A stretch of DNA of 64,000 nucleotides from Streptomyces sp. NBC_00554 (GTDB lineage: Bacteria; Actinomycetota; Actinomycetes; Streptomycetales; Streptomycetaceae): contig NZ_CP107799.1 of assembly GCF_041431135.1 (NCBI RefSeq), positions 9,130,501 through 9,194,500 on the forward strand, in the 5' to 3' direction. Positions 25,469 through 33,848 of this stretch are shown here, piece after piece. Each line of letters opens with the position of its first letter. Positions within the stretch are counted from its first letter, which is position 1. The notes beneath the pieces are model-generated. The model was not told where the DNA came from. It was given only the letters and a program-made list of their open reading frames with translations, and made no database searches. The position numbers and the translations under genes are program-made.

Positions 25469-26208
25469 TGCCGGACAAGCCGATTGCGCTGGTCACGGGC
25501 GCTTCCCGGGGGATAGGCCGCGGTATCGCCGTGCGGCTCGCCGAGGAGGGATACGACGTCGCCTTCTGCTTCCGGTCCGGCAAGGAGGCGGCCGACGAGA
25601 CCCGCGAGGCGGTGGAGCGGGCCGGGGCGCGCTGCTTCCACGACCGCTGCGACGTGACGGACATCGCCGACGTCAAGGCGTTCGTCAGCAACGCGGAAGC
25701 CGCCCTGGGCCCGGTCGAGGTGCTGGTGAACAACGCCGGGATCACGCGGGACAACCCGCTGGTGCTCATGCCGCCCGAGGACTGGAACGAGGTCATCGGG
25801 ACCAACCTCACCGGCACCTACAACTTCAGCCACTGCGTGGCCTTCGGCCAGCTGAAGCGCCGCAGCGGCGTCATCGTCAACATCTCGTCCGTGGCCGGTG
25901 TGTACGGCAACGCGACACAGTCCAACTACGCCGCCTCCAAGGCCGGCGTCAACATCCTGACCAGGTCCCTTTCGCGGGAGCTGGGGCCCTACGGGATCCG
26001 CGTCAACGCCGTGGCACCGGGCTTCATCGAGACCGACATGACCGGCCACCTCTCCGAGAAGGTGCGCAAGAAGGCCCTGACGACCATCCCGCTGCGCGAG
26101 TTCGGGGCCGTCTCGCACGTCGCCGACCTGGTCTCCTTCCTCGTCTCGGACAAGGCCTCGTACATCACCGGCCAGATCGTCCAGGTGGACGGCGGGTTCT
26201 CGCAGTGA
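25468..26208 (+). CDS. 3-oxoacyl-ACP reductase (FabG-type ketoreductase)
   Basis: The 246-residue SDR enzyme carries TGASRGIG, NNAGIT, the Ser in ISSVAG, and YAASK. It would reduce beta-keto groups made by the KS-CLF pair downstream. ATG 25468 shares a base with the NAT stop; GTG 25465 is an alternative start. It is the second FabG in the cluster, located with the second PKS set. Confidence 0.92.
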   Translation: MPDKPIALVTGASRGIGRGIAVRLAEEGYDVAFCFRSGKEAADETREAVERAGARCFHDRCDVTDIADVKAFVSNAEAALGPVEVLVNNAGITRDNPLVLMPPEDWNEVIGTNLTGTYNFSHCVAFGQLKRRSGVIVNISSVAGVYGNATQSNYAASKAGVNILTRSLSRELGPYGIRVNAVAPGFIETDMTGHLSEKVRKKALTTIPLREFGAVSHVADLVSFLVSDKASYITGQIVQVDGGFSQ

Positions 26209-26267
26209 GCCCGACAGCCCGGCCCGACCCGACAGCACAGATCAATCGCCCGACCGGAGGAGACACC

Positions 26268-26522
26268 ATGCCCGTTACGCAGCAGTACATAGACGAGATC
26301 CGCGAGATCGTCGCAGAGGCGCTGGAGATCGAGCCCGAGGAGATGACCGAGACGAGTTCCTTCGTCGACGACCACGACGGCGACTCGCTCCGCGCGATCG
26401 AGATCCTGGCCCGGCTGGAGAAGAGGTACGGCGTCGAGATCCCGCAGTCGGAGCTGCCGAAGATGGGCAATCTGCGCGCCGTGTACGACGTGGTCGCCGA
26501 GCGCGCCAACTGGGACTCCTGA
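26268..26522 (+). CDS. Acyl carrier protein
   Basis: This is an 84-residue acidic ACP. The attachment Ser lies in DHDGDSLRAIEIL, and the sequence before it, SSFVDD, is typical of type II PKS carriers. A GGAGGAG site precedes ATG 26268. The KS gene starts one base after the stop codon. Confidence 0.93.
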   Translation: MPVTQQYIDEIREIVAEALEIEPEEMTETSSFVDDHDGDSLRAIEILARLEKRYGVEIPQSELPKMGNLRAVYDVVAERANWDS

Positions 26523-26523
26523 C

Positions 26524-27732
26524 ATGAAGCGCAGGGTCGTCATCACGGGGCTCGGCCCCGTCTCGAGCATCGGCACCGGGGTCGAGGCCTTCGCCGAGGC
26601 GCTCCAGCAGGGGCGCAGCGGCATCTCGCCGATCTCCTCCTTCGACGCCTCGGGCTTCCCGTACCGGATGGCCGGTGAGGTGCCGGGCTTCTCTCCGCAC
26701 GACATGCTGCAGGCCATCAAGCCCGAGGAGTGGGGGCGCAGCAGCCAGTTCGCCGCCGCTGCGGCCCGCCTCGCGGTGGCGGACGCGGGGATCGACCCGG
26801 AGCTGCTGGCCGCGGCGCGGTCCGGCTCCGTCATCGGTACCACCGGGGGCGAGGCCGGCGCGGTCGAGCAGCTCTCCGAGCAGGAGGTGGCGGGCGGCTT
26901 CGAGAGCTGGCAGGCGGACCTCGCACAGCAGGTCCCGTCCTCCCGGCTGGCGGTCGCCGTCAACCGCGAACTCGGCCTCACCGGCGAGGCGGTGACCATC
27001 TCCACCGCGTGCTCGGCCAGCAACTACGCGCTGGGCTACGCATATGCGGCGATCGCGGCCGACGAAGCCGACTACATGATCGCCGGTGGCTCGGAGGGCG
27101 TCTACCGCTGGGCGCACGCCGGCTTCTACCGGCTCGGGGCGATGGCCGAGGACCACTGCTCGCCGTTCGACCGCGACCGGCAGGGGATGCTCACCGGTGA
27201 GGGCGGGGCCGCGCTCTTCCTGGAGCCGCTCGAGAGCGCCGAGCGCCGCGGTGCCGAGATCTATGCCGAGGTGCTCGGGTACGGACTCAACTGCGATGCC
27301 GGGCACATGGTGGCGCCGGATCCGGTGAGCATCGCCGAGTGCATGCGCAGGGCGCACAGCCGGGCCGGCGTCACGGCCGACCAGGTCGACTACATCTGCG
27401 CGCACGGCACCGGCACCCCGGCCAACGACGCGGCGGAGACCCGTGCGGTCCGGGAGGTCTTCGGCGATTCCCCGCCGCCCATCAGCTCCATCAAGTCGAT
27501 GCTCGGTCACACGATGGGGGCCGCGAGCGGCTTCGGCGCCATCGCCTCTGCCCTTGGTATCGCCCGCCAGTTCATGCCGCCGACGATCAACTTCCGGAAC
27601 ATCGACCCGGACATGCCGGGGATCGACCCGGTGGCCAACCAGGCGCGCCCGGCGCGGCTGCGGGTGGTGCAGAACAACGGGTTCGCCTTCGGTGGGAACA
27701 ACGCCATCACCATTCTGGGGGAGGTCTCATGA
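26524..27732 (+). CDS. Type II PKS ketosynthase (KS-alpha)
   Basis: The 402-residue enzyme has the nucleophile in TISTACSASNYAL, then ICAHGTGTPANDAAE and SIKSMLGHTMGAASG for the two His residues. With the downstream CLF it forms a KS-CLF pair. Because the cluster also holds KR and MaoC enzymes and no aromatase or cyclase, the pair should belong to the highly reducing type II group (as in ishigamide and colabomycin pathways) that makes linear polyenes. The ACP gene lies immediately upstream and the CLF gene overlaps the stop codon. Confidence 0.93.
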   Translation: MKRRVVITGLGPVSSIGTGVEAFAEALQQGRSGISPISSFDASGFPYRMAGEVPGFSPHDMLQAIKPEEWGRSSQFAAAAARLAVADAGIDPELLAAARSGSVIGTTGGEAGAVEQLSEQEVAGGFESWQADLAQQVPSSRLAVAVNRELGLTGEAVTISTACSASNYALGYAYAAIAADEADYMIAGGSEGVYRWAHAGFYRLGAMAEDHCSPFDRDRQGMLTGEGGAALFLEPLESAERRGAEIYAEVLGYGLNCDAGHMVAPDPVSIAECMRRAHSRAGVTADQVDYICAHGTGTPANDAAETRAVREVFGDSPPPISSIKSMLGHTMGAASGFGAIASALGIARQFMPPTINFRNIDPDMPGIDPVANQARPARLRVVQNNGFAFGGNNAITILGEVS

Positions 27733-28868
27733 CGACACGTCAGACACATCTCGCGACGGCACGTCAGACGCCCGAGGTCGCTCCTGACGCGGTCTACGTC
27801 ACGGGCTGGGGAGTCGCCTCGCCGCTCGGTATGGGGGCGGCCGACTTCAGCAAGGCGTTCGTCGAGGAGCGCGACGCCCTCGCCGATGTCACCGCGATGT
27901 TCGAGGAGAAGCTGCCCGCCGACCGGGCCTTCGCCATCCCGGACTTCCAGGTCCGCGACCACCTCGGCCGCAAGGGAACCCGCTTCTTCGACCGCTCCAC
28001 CGCCCTGGCCCTGGTCGCCTGCGACCAGACGCTGCAGGACACCGGGTTCGCGGTGACGGACGAGAACCGCGGTCAGGTCGGTCTGATCCTCGGCACCACC
28101 AGCGGCAGCGTGAAGTCGACCAGCGACTTCAGCCGCGAGACCATCACCGAGGATCGCCCCTACCTGGTCAACCCGGTGCTCTTCCCGAACGCGGTGATGA
28201 ACTGCGCCGCGGGCCAGGCCGCGATCTGGTACGGCCTGAAAGGCGTCAACACCACCATCGCGGGCGGCCGGATGGCCGGTATCGCCGCTCTGCGGTACGC
28301 CTCCCGCAGCCTGCGCTGGGGAGACGCGGACGCCCTGCTGGTCGGCGCGGTCGAGGAGTTCAGCCCGCACAACGCCTGGCTGACGCACCTGCCCGGCGGT
28401 TCGGCCCCCGCAGGCGAGGGAGCCGCCCTCTTCATGCTGGAGAGAGGCGAGGCCCTGCTCGCGTCGGGCCGTCGTCCCGATGCCGAGATCATGGCCGTGG
28501 CCTCCGCCTCGGCCGACCCGGCCGACCGCCCTGCCTTCGTCGAGGCGTTCGCCGACTGCGTGCGCCAGGCCCTGCGGGAGGCCGGGGTCGCTCCCGGCGA
28601 CCTGTGGGCGGTGGCGCCCGGGTCCGGCCCGGAGTCCGCGATCGAGGCCGCGACTCTGGAGGCCGGACTGGGCGGGGACACCGTCCGGCGGCTCCCCGTG
28701 GCGCGACTGGTCGGTGAATGCCACGCCGCCCAGGGGGCGTTGCAGCTGGCCGCCGTGCTCGCCCACCACAGGCAGGACGCCGCACTGGACGGCAGGCCCG
28801 CCCTCATCACCTCCTTCACCCCGGAGGGCGGGGTCGGCGCCGCCGTGGTCAGGGGGTGGCAGCGGTGA
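27729..28868 (+). CDS. Chain length factor (KS-beta)
   Basis: The 379-residue ketosynthase homologue lacks the active Cys: the equivalent segment reads TTIAGGRMAGIAAL. That is the mark of a CLF, which dimerises with KS-alpha and sets chain length. It overlaps KS-alpha by ATGA and the next gene by GTGA. The N-terminal 20 residues are polar and poorly conserved. Confidence 0.9.
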   Translation: MTTRQTHLATARQTPEVAPDAVYVTGWGVASPLGMGAADFSKAFVEERDALADVTAMFEEKLPADRAFAIPDFQVRDHLGRKGTRFFDRSTALALVACDQTLQDTGFAVTDENRGQVGLILGTTSGSVKSTSDFSRETITEDRPYLVNPVLFPNAVMNCAAGQAAIWYGLKGVNTTIAGGRMAGIAALRYASRSLRWGDADALLVGAVEEFSPHNAWLTHLPGGSAPAGEGAALFMLERGEALLASGRRPDAEIMAVASASADPADRPAFVEAFADCVRQALREAGVAPGDLWAVAPGSGPESAIEAATLEAGLGGDTVRRLPVARLVGECHAAQGALQLAAVLAHHRQDAALDGRPALITSFTPEGGVGAAVVRGWQR

Positions 28869-29590
28869 GCCGCAAGCCCGCGAAGCCCGTCCTGTACTTC
28901 TCCTTCCGCAGCCCGTACAGCTGGCTGGCGCTGCGGCAGTTGGAGGCGCGCTTCCCCGAGGCGCCCGAAACCGTGGAGTACCGCCCGTGGTGGGAACCCG
29001 ACGAGCGGACGCGGAAGGCGCTGGACGGGCGCGGGGCGCCCTTCCCGTACATCCCGATGAGCAAGGCCAAGCACCTGTACATCCTCCAGGACGTCAAACG
29101 GCTGTCCGAGGGGATGGGTTACAAGGTGGCCTGGCCCATCGACATCGACCCGTGGTGGGAGGTACCGCATCTGGGCTGGCTGGCGGCCCGCCGGAGCGGT
29201 CAGGACCGGCAGCTGCTGGCCGCGCTCATGTCGGCCCGGTGGGAGCGCGGCGCCGACATCTGCGATCAGGACGTGCTCCGCGCGGTCGCCGAGGACGCGG
29301 GGCTCGATCCGCTGCCGATCGTGTCCGCGGTGGACGACCCGGACATCAGGGCCGAGGGGCTGGAAGCACTTGTCCGGGTGTACGAGGACGACGCCTTCGG
29401 CATCCCGTACTTCAAGATCGGCCGTTTTCGGTACTGGGGTCTGGACCGGCTCGACGGGTTCCTCCAGGAGCTGTCGGCGGCGGGGCTGCGCACGGACGAC
29501 GCCACAGCCGCGGAGGACGACGTAATTCCCGTTGCCATTGCGGACCGAATCGGCGCCTACGATCACGACACAGCCGGAGGATGCGGATGA
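28865..29590 (+). CDS. Thioredoxin-fold isomerase (2-hydroxychromene-2-carboxylate isomerase/DsbA-like)
   Basis: The 241-residue protein begins LYFSFRSPYSWLALRQL, the start of the kappa-GST/HCCA isomerase group, where Ser replaces the CxxC of true DsbA. FGIPYFKIGRFRYWGLDRL matches the family C-terminal cis-Pro region. HCCA isomerases use glutathione to isomerise double bonds; actinomycetes lack glutathione, so another thiol or none may be used. As the last PKS gene of the operon it may set polyene double-bond geometry. This is inference. The GTG start overlaps the CLF stop. Confidence 0.75.
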   Translation: MSRKPAKPVLYFSFRSPYSWLALRQLEARFPEAPETVEYRPWWEPDERTRKALDGRGAPFPYIPMSKAKHLYILQDVKRLSEGMGYKVAWPIDIDPWWEVPHLGWLAARRSGQDRQLLAALMSARWERGADICDQDVLRAVAEDAGLDPLPIVSAVDDPDIRAEGLEALVRVYEDDAFGIPYFKIGRFRYWGLDRLDGFLQELSAAGLRTDDATAAEDDVIPVAIADRIGAYDHDTAGGCG

Positions 29591-29652
29591 ATGTAGGGTA
29601 CACATGTTGCATCCTGTACTTCTATGAAAGCCCTTTCAATGCAGGGCTGTAA
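29587..29652 (+). other. Possible 21-codon ORF coupled to the isomerase gene
   Basis: An ATG at 29587 overlaps the isomerase stop as ATGA and follows GGAGG by six bases. The frame encodes a Cys-Cys- and aromatic-rich 21-residue peptide ending at TAA. Against it, third positions are only about half G or C, far below coding DNA here, so it may be chance sequence in a promoter region. Confidence 0.2.
29629..29648 (+). terminator. Weak hairpin after the PKS operon
   Basis: AGCCCT (29629-29634) pairs with AGGGCT (29643-29648) around an 8-base loop. There is no T-run. It could be a weak terminator or an operator ahead of the SARP gene. Confidence 0.3.
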
Positions 29653-29691
29653 GGGGCCGCTGGAGCGCTGACTATCGGACAAATATCCGCC

Positions 29692-30579
29692 GTGACTTCC
29701 GATGGCGACTTCCTCTTGCGAAGATCGCTATACGGGGGTCAACGGGGGGAAGTCACTGAGCATGGCCGCGCTCAGATGCCGCCCGACAACCGCGAACACC
29801 AAGAGCTGCGAGCGGAGTCGAGACAGTTGAACGAATTCAGGATGCTCGGGACGTTGGAGATCTTCGACGGACACAATTGGAAACCGGTTGAAGCGCCCAA
29901 GATTCGGACCGTACTGGCAGTCCTGCTGACCGCCAACGGCCGTGTCGTCTCGCTGGCGCGGCTCATCGACGAGCTCTGGTACAACGGCCCGCAGCAGAAG
30001 AGAGACCAACGCAATCTGGTGCAGCAGTACGTGATGAAGCTGCGGCGCAGGCTCGGCGACCGGAACCACAGCGTGCTCGTGACCAAGGCACCCGGCTACT
30101 GCCTGAACTTCGAGCCGGCCCAGCTCGATGCGCGCAGGTTCGAGGAGCTGCACGCCGAGGGCCAGGAGCTGTTCGCCGCGGGAGTCTACGAGCGGGCGTT
30201 CAACGTACTCGGCGACGCGCTGGACCTGTGGCGCGGTGCCCCTCTGGAGGGCGTCCCGGCCTCGCCGACCGTGCTCGCCGAGGCGGAGCGCCTGGAGGAA
30301 GCCCGGCTGGCCGCGGCCGAGATGCGGATAGACGCCAGCCACCACAACGGCGGATACGCCGCGACCCTGGCCGAACTCCGCACGCTCCGCGACGCCAACC
30401 CGCTCAGGGAGGGGCTCTGGATGAAGGAGATGATCGCCCTCCGTGAGTGCGGCCGCCGCGCCGACGCCCTCGAGGTCTACCAGCGGGCCCGCCGCACGCT
30501 CCGGGAGGAGCTCGGCCTCGAGCCCAGCGTCGACCTCAGGGACCTCCAGCAGCGCATCCTCGTCGGATTCCACGGCTGA
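29692..30579 (+). CDS. SARP-family pathway activator
   Basis: The protein has up to 295 residues. A SARP winged-helix domain (about 48-140: RMLGTLEIF, an EAPKIRTVLAVLL helix, LIDELW, YVMKLRRRLGDR) is followed by a bacterial transcriptional activation domain (about 145-290, DARRFEELHAEGQELF to LREELGLEPSVDLRDLQQRIL). SARPs bind direct repeats near -35 boxes and switch on antibiotic clusters. The start is unsure: GTG 29692 has no ribosome site but an AT-rich stretch just before it, and in-frame TTG 29827 would start right at the conserved domain. It marks the right edge of the cluster. Confidence 0.88.
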   Translation: MTSDGDFLLRRSLYGGQRGEVTEHGRAQMPPDNREHQELRAESRQLNEFRMLGTLEIFDGHNWKPVEAPKIRTVLAVLLTANGRVVSLARLIDELWYNGPQQKRDQRNLVQQYVMKLRRRLGDRNHSVLVTKAPGYCLNFEPAQLDARRFEELHAEGQELFAAGVYERAFNVLGDALDLWRGAPLEGVPASPTVLAEAERLEEARLAAAEMRIDASHHNGGYAATLAELRTLRDANPLREGLWMKEMIALRECGRRADALEVYQRARRTLREELGLEPSVDLRDLQQRILVGFHG

Positions 30580-30598
30580 ATCGACGTAAACAGCGCCG

Positions 30599-30633
30599 AA
30601 GAGGCCGCCGCACCTCGGGTGCGGCGGCCTCTT
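30599..30633. terminator. Hairpin terminator after SARP gene
   Basis: Sixteen perfect base pairs (30599-30614 with 30618-30633) close a TCG loop. It ends the SARP transcript and the cluster. Confidence 0.9.
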
Positions 30634-30790
30634 GGTGCTGCCCGGTCGCCCTTCTTTGGGCGGACTGTCGTTTCGCAGCGGGATCTCTCAGCGCGCCGCG
30701 ATGAGTTCCGGTCGGGCCGCGAGTCTGTTCTGGTGGGCGTCGCAGCACGTCGTGCGACGCTGCCCGGCACGAGACATCACGGAGGACAAC

Positions 30791-31606
30791 ATGACGACCA
30801 CGTCCGGCCACGCGAGCAGCGACCTCCCCGGCAAGCCGCCGGTCGTCGACCTGGCCACCTGGCAGGCGGCGCGCGAGAAGCTGCTGGTCCGCGAGAAGGC
30901 GCACACCCATGAGGGCGACGCGATCGCCGCGGCCCGGCGGCGACTGCCGATGGTCGAGCTCGACGGAACGGTCGAGGTCGTCGGACCCGACGGCCCGGTC
31001 CCGTTCCTGGACCTGTTCCAGGGCCGCGACGAGCTCGTGGTCTACCAGCACATGTGGTACGACGGCGCGCCGCACCAGGGGCAGTGCGAGGGCTGCACCA
31101 CCACGGCCTGGCATGTGAAGGACGCCGTCTACCTCAACGCCCGCGGCGTCTCGTTCGCCGTCCTGACCTCGGGCACGTGGGACGAGGTGGCTCCCTACGT
31201 CGAGTTCATGGGTTACACCCAGCCCTGGTACTCGGTACGGGGCGTGGAGGCGCCGGTCGGCGGAGGAATGGGCCACCTCGCCTGTTTCCTGCGCGACGGC
31301 GACCGCGTGTTCCTGACCTACTCCACGACGGGCCGTGGCAACGAGCCGGTCAACGGGTCCCTCAGCCTGCTCGACATGACGCCCTACGGCCGCGGCGAGG
31401 CGTGGGAGGACAACCCCGAGGGCCGGTCCGTGATCGGCGATGTCCGCGAGGGGCATCCGTCCGTGGGCGGCCAGGCCTGCTGGTACTGGCGCGCGGACGC
31501 CGACGGTGTAGCCGACTGGGGCCCGACCAGCCGCCCCGTGCCGCAGTGGACCCGCCCCGGCGCGACCCCCGTGAACACCCTCGGCCGACAGGGCCACCAC
31601 CACTGA
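30791..31606 (+). CDS. DUF899 thioredoxin-like protein
   Basis: The 271-residue protein matches the DUF899 family: a WQAAREKLLVREKAHT N-terminal helix, PFLDLFQGRDELVVYQHMW, a CEGC motif (HQGQCEGCTTTAW), then the characteristic WGPTSRP near the C-terminus. The family has a thioredoxin-like fold and is not biochemically defined. A GGAGGA site precedes ATG 30791. It lies outside the biosynthetic cluster behind a terminator. The C-terminus ends in three His residues. Confidence 0.8.
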   Translation: MTTTSGHASSDLPGKPPVVDLATWQAAREKLLVREKAHTHEGDAIAAARRRLPMVELDGTVEVVGPDGPVPFLDLFQGRDELVVYQHMWYDGAPHQGQCEGCTTTAWHVKDAVYLNARGVSFAVLTSGTWDEVAPYVEFMGYTQPWYSVRGVEAPVGGGMGHLACFLRDGDRVFLTYSTTGRGNEPVNGSLSLLDMTPYGRGEAWEDNPEGRSVIGDVREGHPSVGGQACWYWRADADGVADWGPTSRPVPQWTRPGATPVNTLGRQGHHH

Positions 31607-31655
31607 CGGCGTACTGATCCGCGCGGCCACCCGGCAACACCTGTGCCTGCGTGGG

Positions 31656-33662
31656 CTATTGGGCCGCGTTGCGCCATACCTTCACGTCCAAGGTGGCGTA
31701 CGTCGTCCCGGACGAGCCCTGGTACGTCACGAGCCCCACGTGCCCCGTCCCGCTGATGACGCACATCTGCTGGCCGACGGTGAGGTCCTTGACCCAGATG
31801 TAGCTCTTGTAGCCGGTCGCCGCCTTGCACGCGTCCAGGCTTCCCTGCCGACCCGCCGGCAGCAGGGCGAGGGAGCTGCCGGAGTCGGTGCCGGGGGCGA
31901 GGACCGCGCCCGAGGAGTAGACGGCGTAGGTCAGGTCCTCGTCGGAGGTCCCGGTGTCCGCCTTGGACCGCACCGGAGTGTCCGCCAGATAGAGGTCGTG
32001 GCTCTTGGTCATCTGGATCCCGGAGTACGTCACCGGGACAGGGGTCGTCGGAGCCGCGGGCTCACTGGACGCGGCGGTCGGGGGAGCCGAGGTCGCGGTC
32101 CGCGTGGGCGTCGGGGGCCCCGAAGGGCTCGCGGGCAGAGCGGACTTGACGGGTTTGGGCTTCTCCGAGGCCCGGGCGGACGGGGAGCCGGACGTCGACG
32201 GCGACGCCTTCTCGGCCGTGGCCGACTGTGAAGCGGCCACCTCCTGCGCCTGGGGGTCGCTCTTGTCGCCGTCCCCCGGAACGAGCAGCAGCGCGGCGGT
32301 TGCCCCACCGGCGACGAGCACGACGGCGGCCGCCGACAACACCCAGCCCCGGCCCTTGCGGCCCTGGCCGCCCGAGTCGGCCGAGTCGACCGAGGAGGTC
32401 TGCGCGGCGGCAGACGACTGCGGCTGCGACCAGTGAGGCGGAGCGCCGTAGGGACCTGGCGTGGCCCCTGGCCCCATCACGAAGGGACCACCGGGCGGCG
32501 CGGCGTGGGAGGGGGAGGTGGGGGAGTAAGGCGTCGGGTACCCGTAGCCACCGGAGCCGGCGGGCCCGAAGCCGCCGGATCCCGCCGACCCGGCAGCGCT
32601 GGAGCCGGCGGATCCGAAGCCGCCCGAGCCTGCGGACCCGAGACCGCCCGAGCCCGCCGACCCGAAACCACCCGAACCCACAGGCCCGAAGCCGCCGGAA
32701 GCGTGAGCGCCCGGAGCCGCCCCCGCCCGGGCCTGATCGGCGCCTTCGGCTCGGGCCGCGATGCCCGCCGCCAGTTCACCCGGCAGCCACGCGCCGGACG
32801 TGAACCGCGCTTCGTCACCGCGGTTGGTCTGGATCGTCGATACGGAGCGTATGACCTCCTCGACGGAGGGCCGCTCGGCGGCGGGCTTGCGCAGACACCG
32901 GGCCACCAACTCCTGTATCTCCATGGGCACACGGCCGAGGTCGGGCTCCTCGTGCACCACCCGATAGAGGACCGCGTGCGGGTCGCCTTCGCCGAAAGCC
33001 GCGCCGCCGGTCGCCGCGAACACGGCGGTCTGCCCAAGCGCGAACACGTCGGCCGAGGCGAGAGCCTCGCCGCCGAGTATCTGTTCCGGCGCCATATAGG
33101 CGATGGTGCCGAGGGCCGTGCCGCTCTGTGTCACCGACGTGGTGTCCGCGGCTCGCGCGACGCCGAAGTCGATGACCCGCGGGCCGTCCGCGGCGAGCAG
33201 CACGTTCGAGGGCTTGAGGTCCCGGTGCACGATGCCCTCGCGGTGCACCGCCTGCAGGGCCTCCGCGACACCGGCGATCAGCCGCAGCACAGTGTCGACG
33301 GGCAGCGGCCCGTGATCGCTCACCGCGTCGGCGAGGGACGGCCCCGGTACGTAGGCGGTCGCACACCAGGGCATGGATCCCTCGGTGTCGCTGTCCACGA
33401 CCGGCGCCGTGTAGAGCCCGTGCACCCGGCTCGCGGAGGCCACCTCGGCCCGGAACCGCTTGCGGAACTCGGGGTTCTCGGCCAGCTCCGGCCGGATCAC
33501 CTTGACCGCGACGGCCCGCCCGCCCGGCGTGTGCGAGAGGTAGACGCGCCCCATGCCGCCGGCCCCGAGCCGCGCCACCAGCCGGTATCCGCCGACGACT
33601 TGCGGATCACCGTCCTCCAGTGGCTGGAAACTCCCCGTATCGGGCCCACCGTTGCTCAACAC
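31656..33662 (-). CDS. Membrane Ser/Thr protein kinase with Gly/Ser linker
   Basis: The 668-residue protein has a PknB-like kinase domain at residues 25-290 (LGAGGMGRVYL loop, Lys54 in VAVKVIRPE, HRDLKPSN, DFGVARA, YMAPEQIL). A repetitive Gly/Ser/Ala/Phe linker (about 315-370) and a Pro-rich part follow, then one membrane helix (GWVLSAAAVVLVAGGATAALL) and an extracytoplasmic domain of about 200 residues with a Ser/Thr/Pro stalk. The C-terminal domain may sense an outside signal; I do not recognise it. GTG 33662 has a GGAG site six bases upstream; ATG 33701 is the alternative. Upstream extension of the frame is antisense to the P450 gene. Confidence 0.88.
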   Translation of the reverse strand: MLSNGGPDTGSFQPLEDGDPQVVGGYRLVARLGAGGMGRVYLSHTPGGRAVAVKVIRPELAENPEFRKRFRAEVASASRVHGLYTAPVVDSDTEGSMPWCATAYVPGPSLADAVSDHGPLPVDTVLRLIAGVAEALQAVHREGIVHRDLKPSNVLLAADGPRVIDFGVARAADTTSVTQSGTALGTIAYMAPEQILGGEALASADVFALGQTAVFAATGGAAFGEGDPHAVLYRVVHEEPDLGRVPMEIQELVARCLRKPAAERPSVEEVIRSVSTIQTNRGDEARFTSGAWLPGELAAGIAARAEGADQARAGAAPGAHASGGFGPVGSGGFGSAGSGGLGSAGSGGFGSAGSSAAGSAGSGGFGPAGSGGYGYPTPYSPTSPSHAAPPGGPFVMGPGATPGPYGAPPHWSQPQSSAAAQTSSVDSADSGGQGRKGRGWVLSAAAVVLVAGGATAALLLVPGDGDKSDPQAQEVAASQSATAEKASPSTSGSPSARASEKPKPVKSALPASPSGPPTPTRTATSAPPTAASSEPAAPTTPVPVTYSGIQMTKSHDLYLADTPVRSKADTGTSDEDLTYAVYSSGAVLAPGTDSGSSLALLPAGRQGSLDACKAATGYKSYIWVKDLTVGQQMCVISGTGHVGLVTYQGSSGTTYATLDVKVWRNAAQ
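32548..32700 (-). repeat. Degenerate 24-bp repeats coding a GSGGFGSA linker
   Basis: About six copies of an eight-codon unit (GSGGFGSA and variants such as GSGGLGSA and GSGGFGPA) form the kinase linker. The copies are diverged at third positions, so the array is not recent. Confidence 0.8.
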
Positions 33663-33848
33663 GCGCCACTCCACCCCGTGATCTGCTCTCTGGTTCCCCA
33701 TTGCATCACGGGCCCCTCGCGTCGCGCCCGCTGGTGGAGTACTCGTGGAACCCGCGGAGACCCGGACCGCCCCGCCTTCGGCGGGATTGTTAGCCTTGAC
33801 CGTGATCGATTCCCTCATAGACGGTCGGATACACGGCCGAGGCTCACG

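Noticed and set aside
29692..31606. DUF899 gene as part of the biosynthetic cluster.
   Set aside because: A 16-bp hairpin terminator separates it from the SARP gene and the protein has no link to the pathway.
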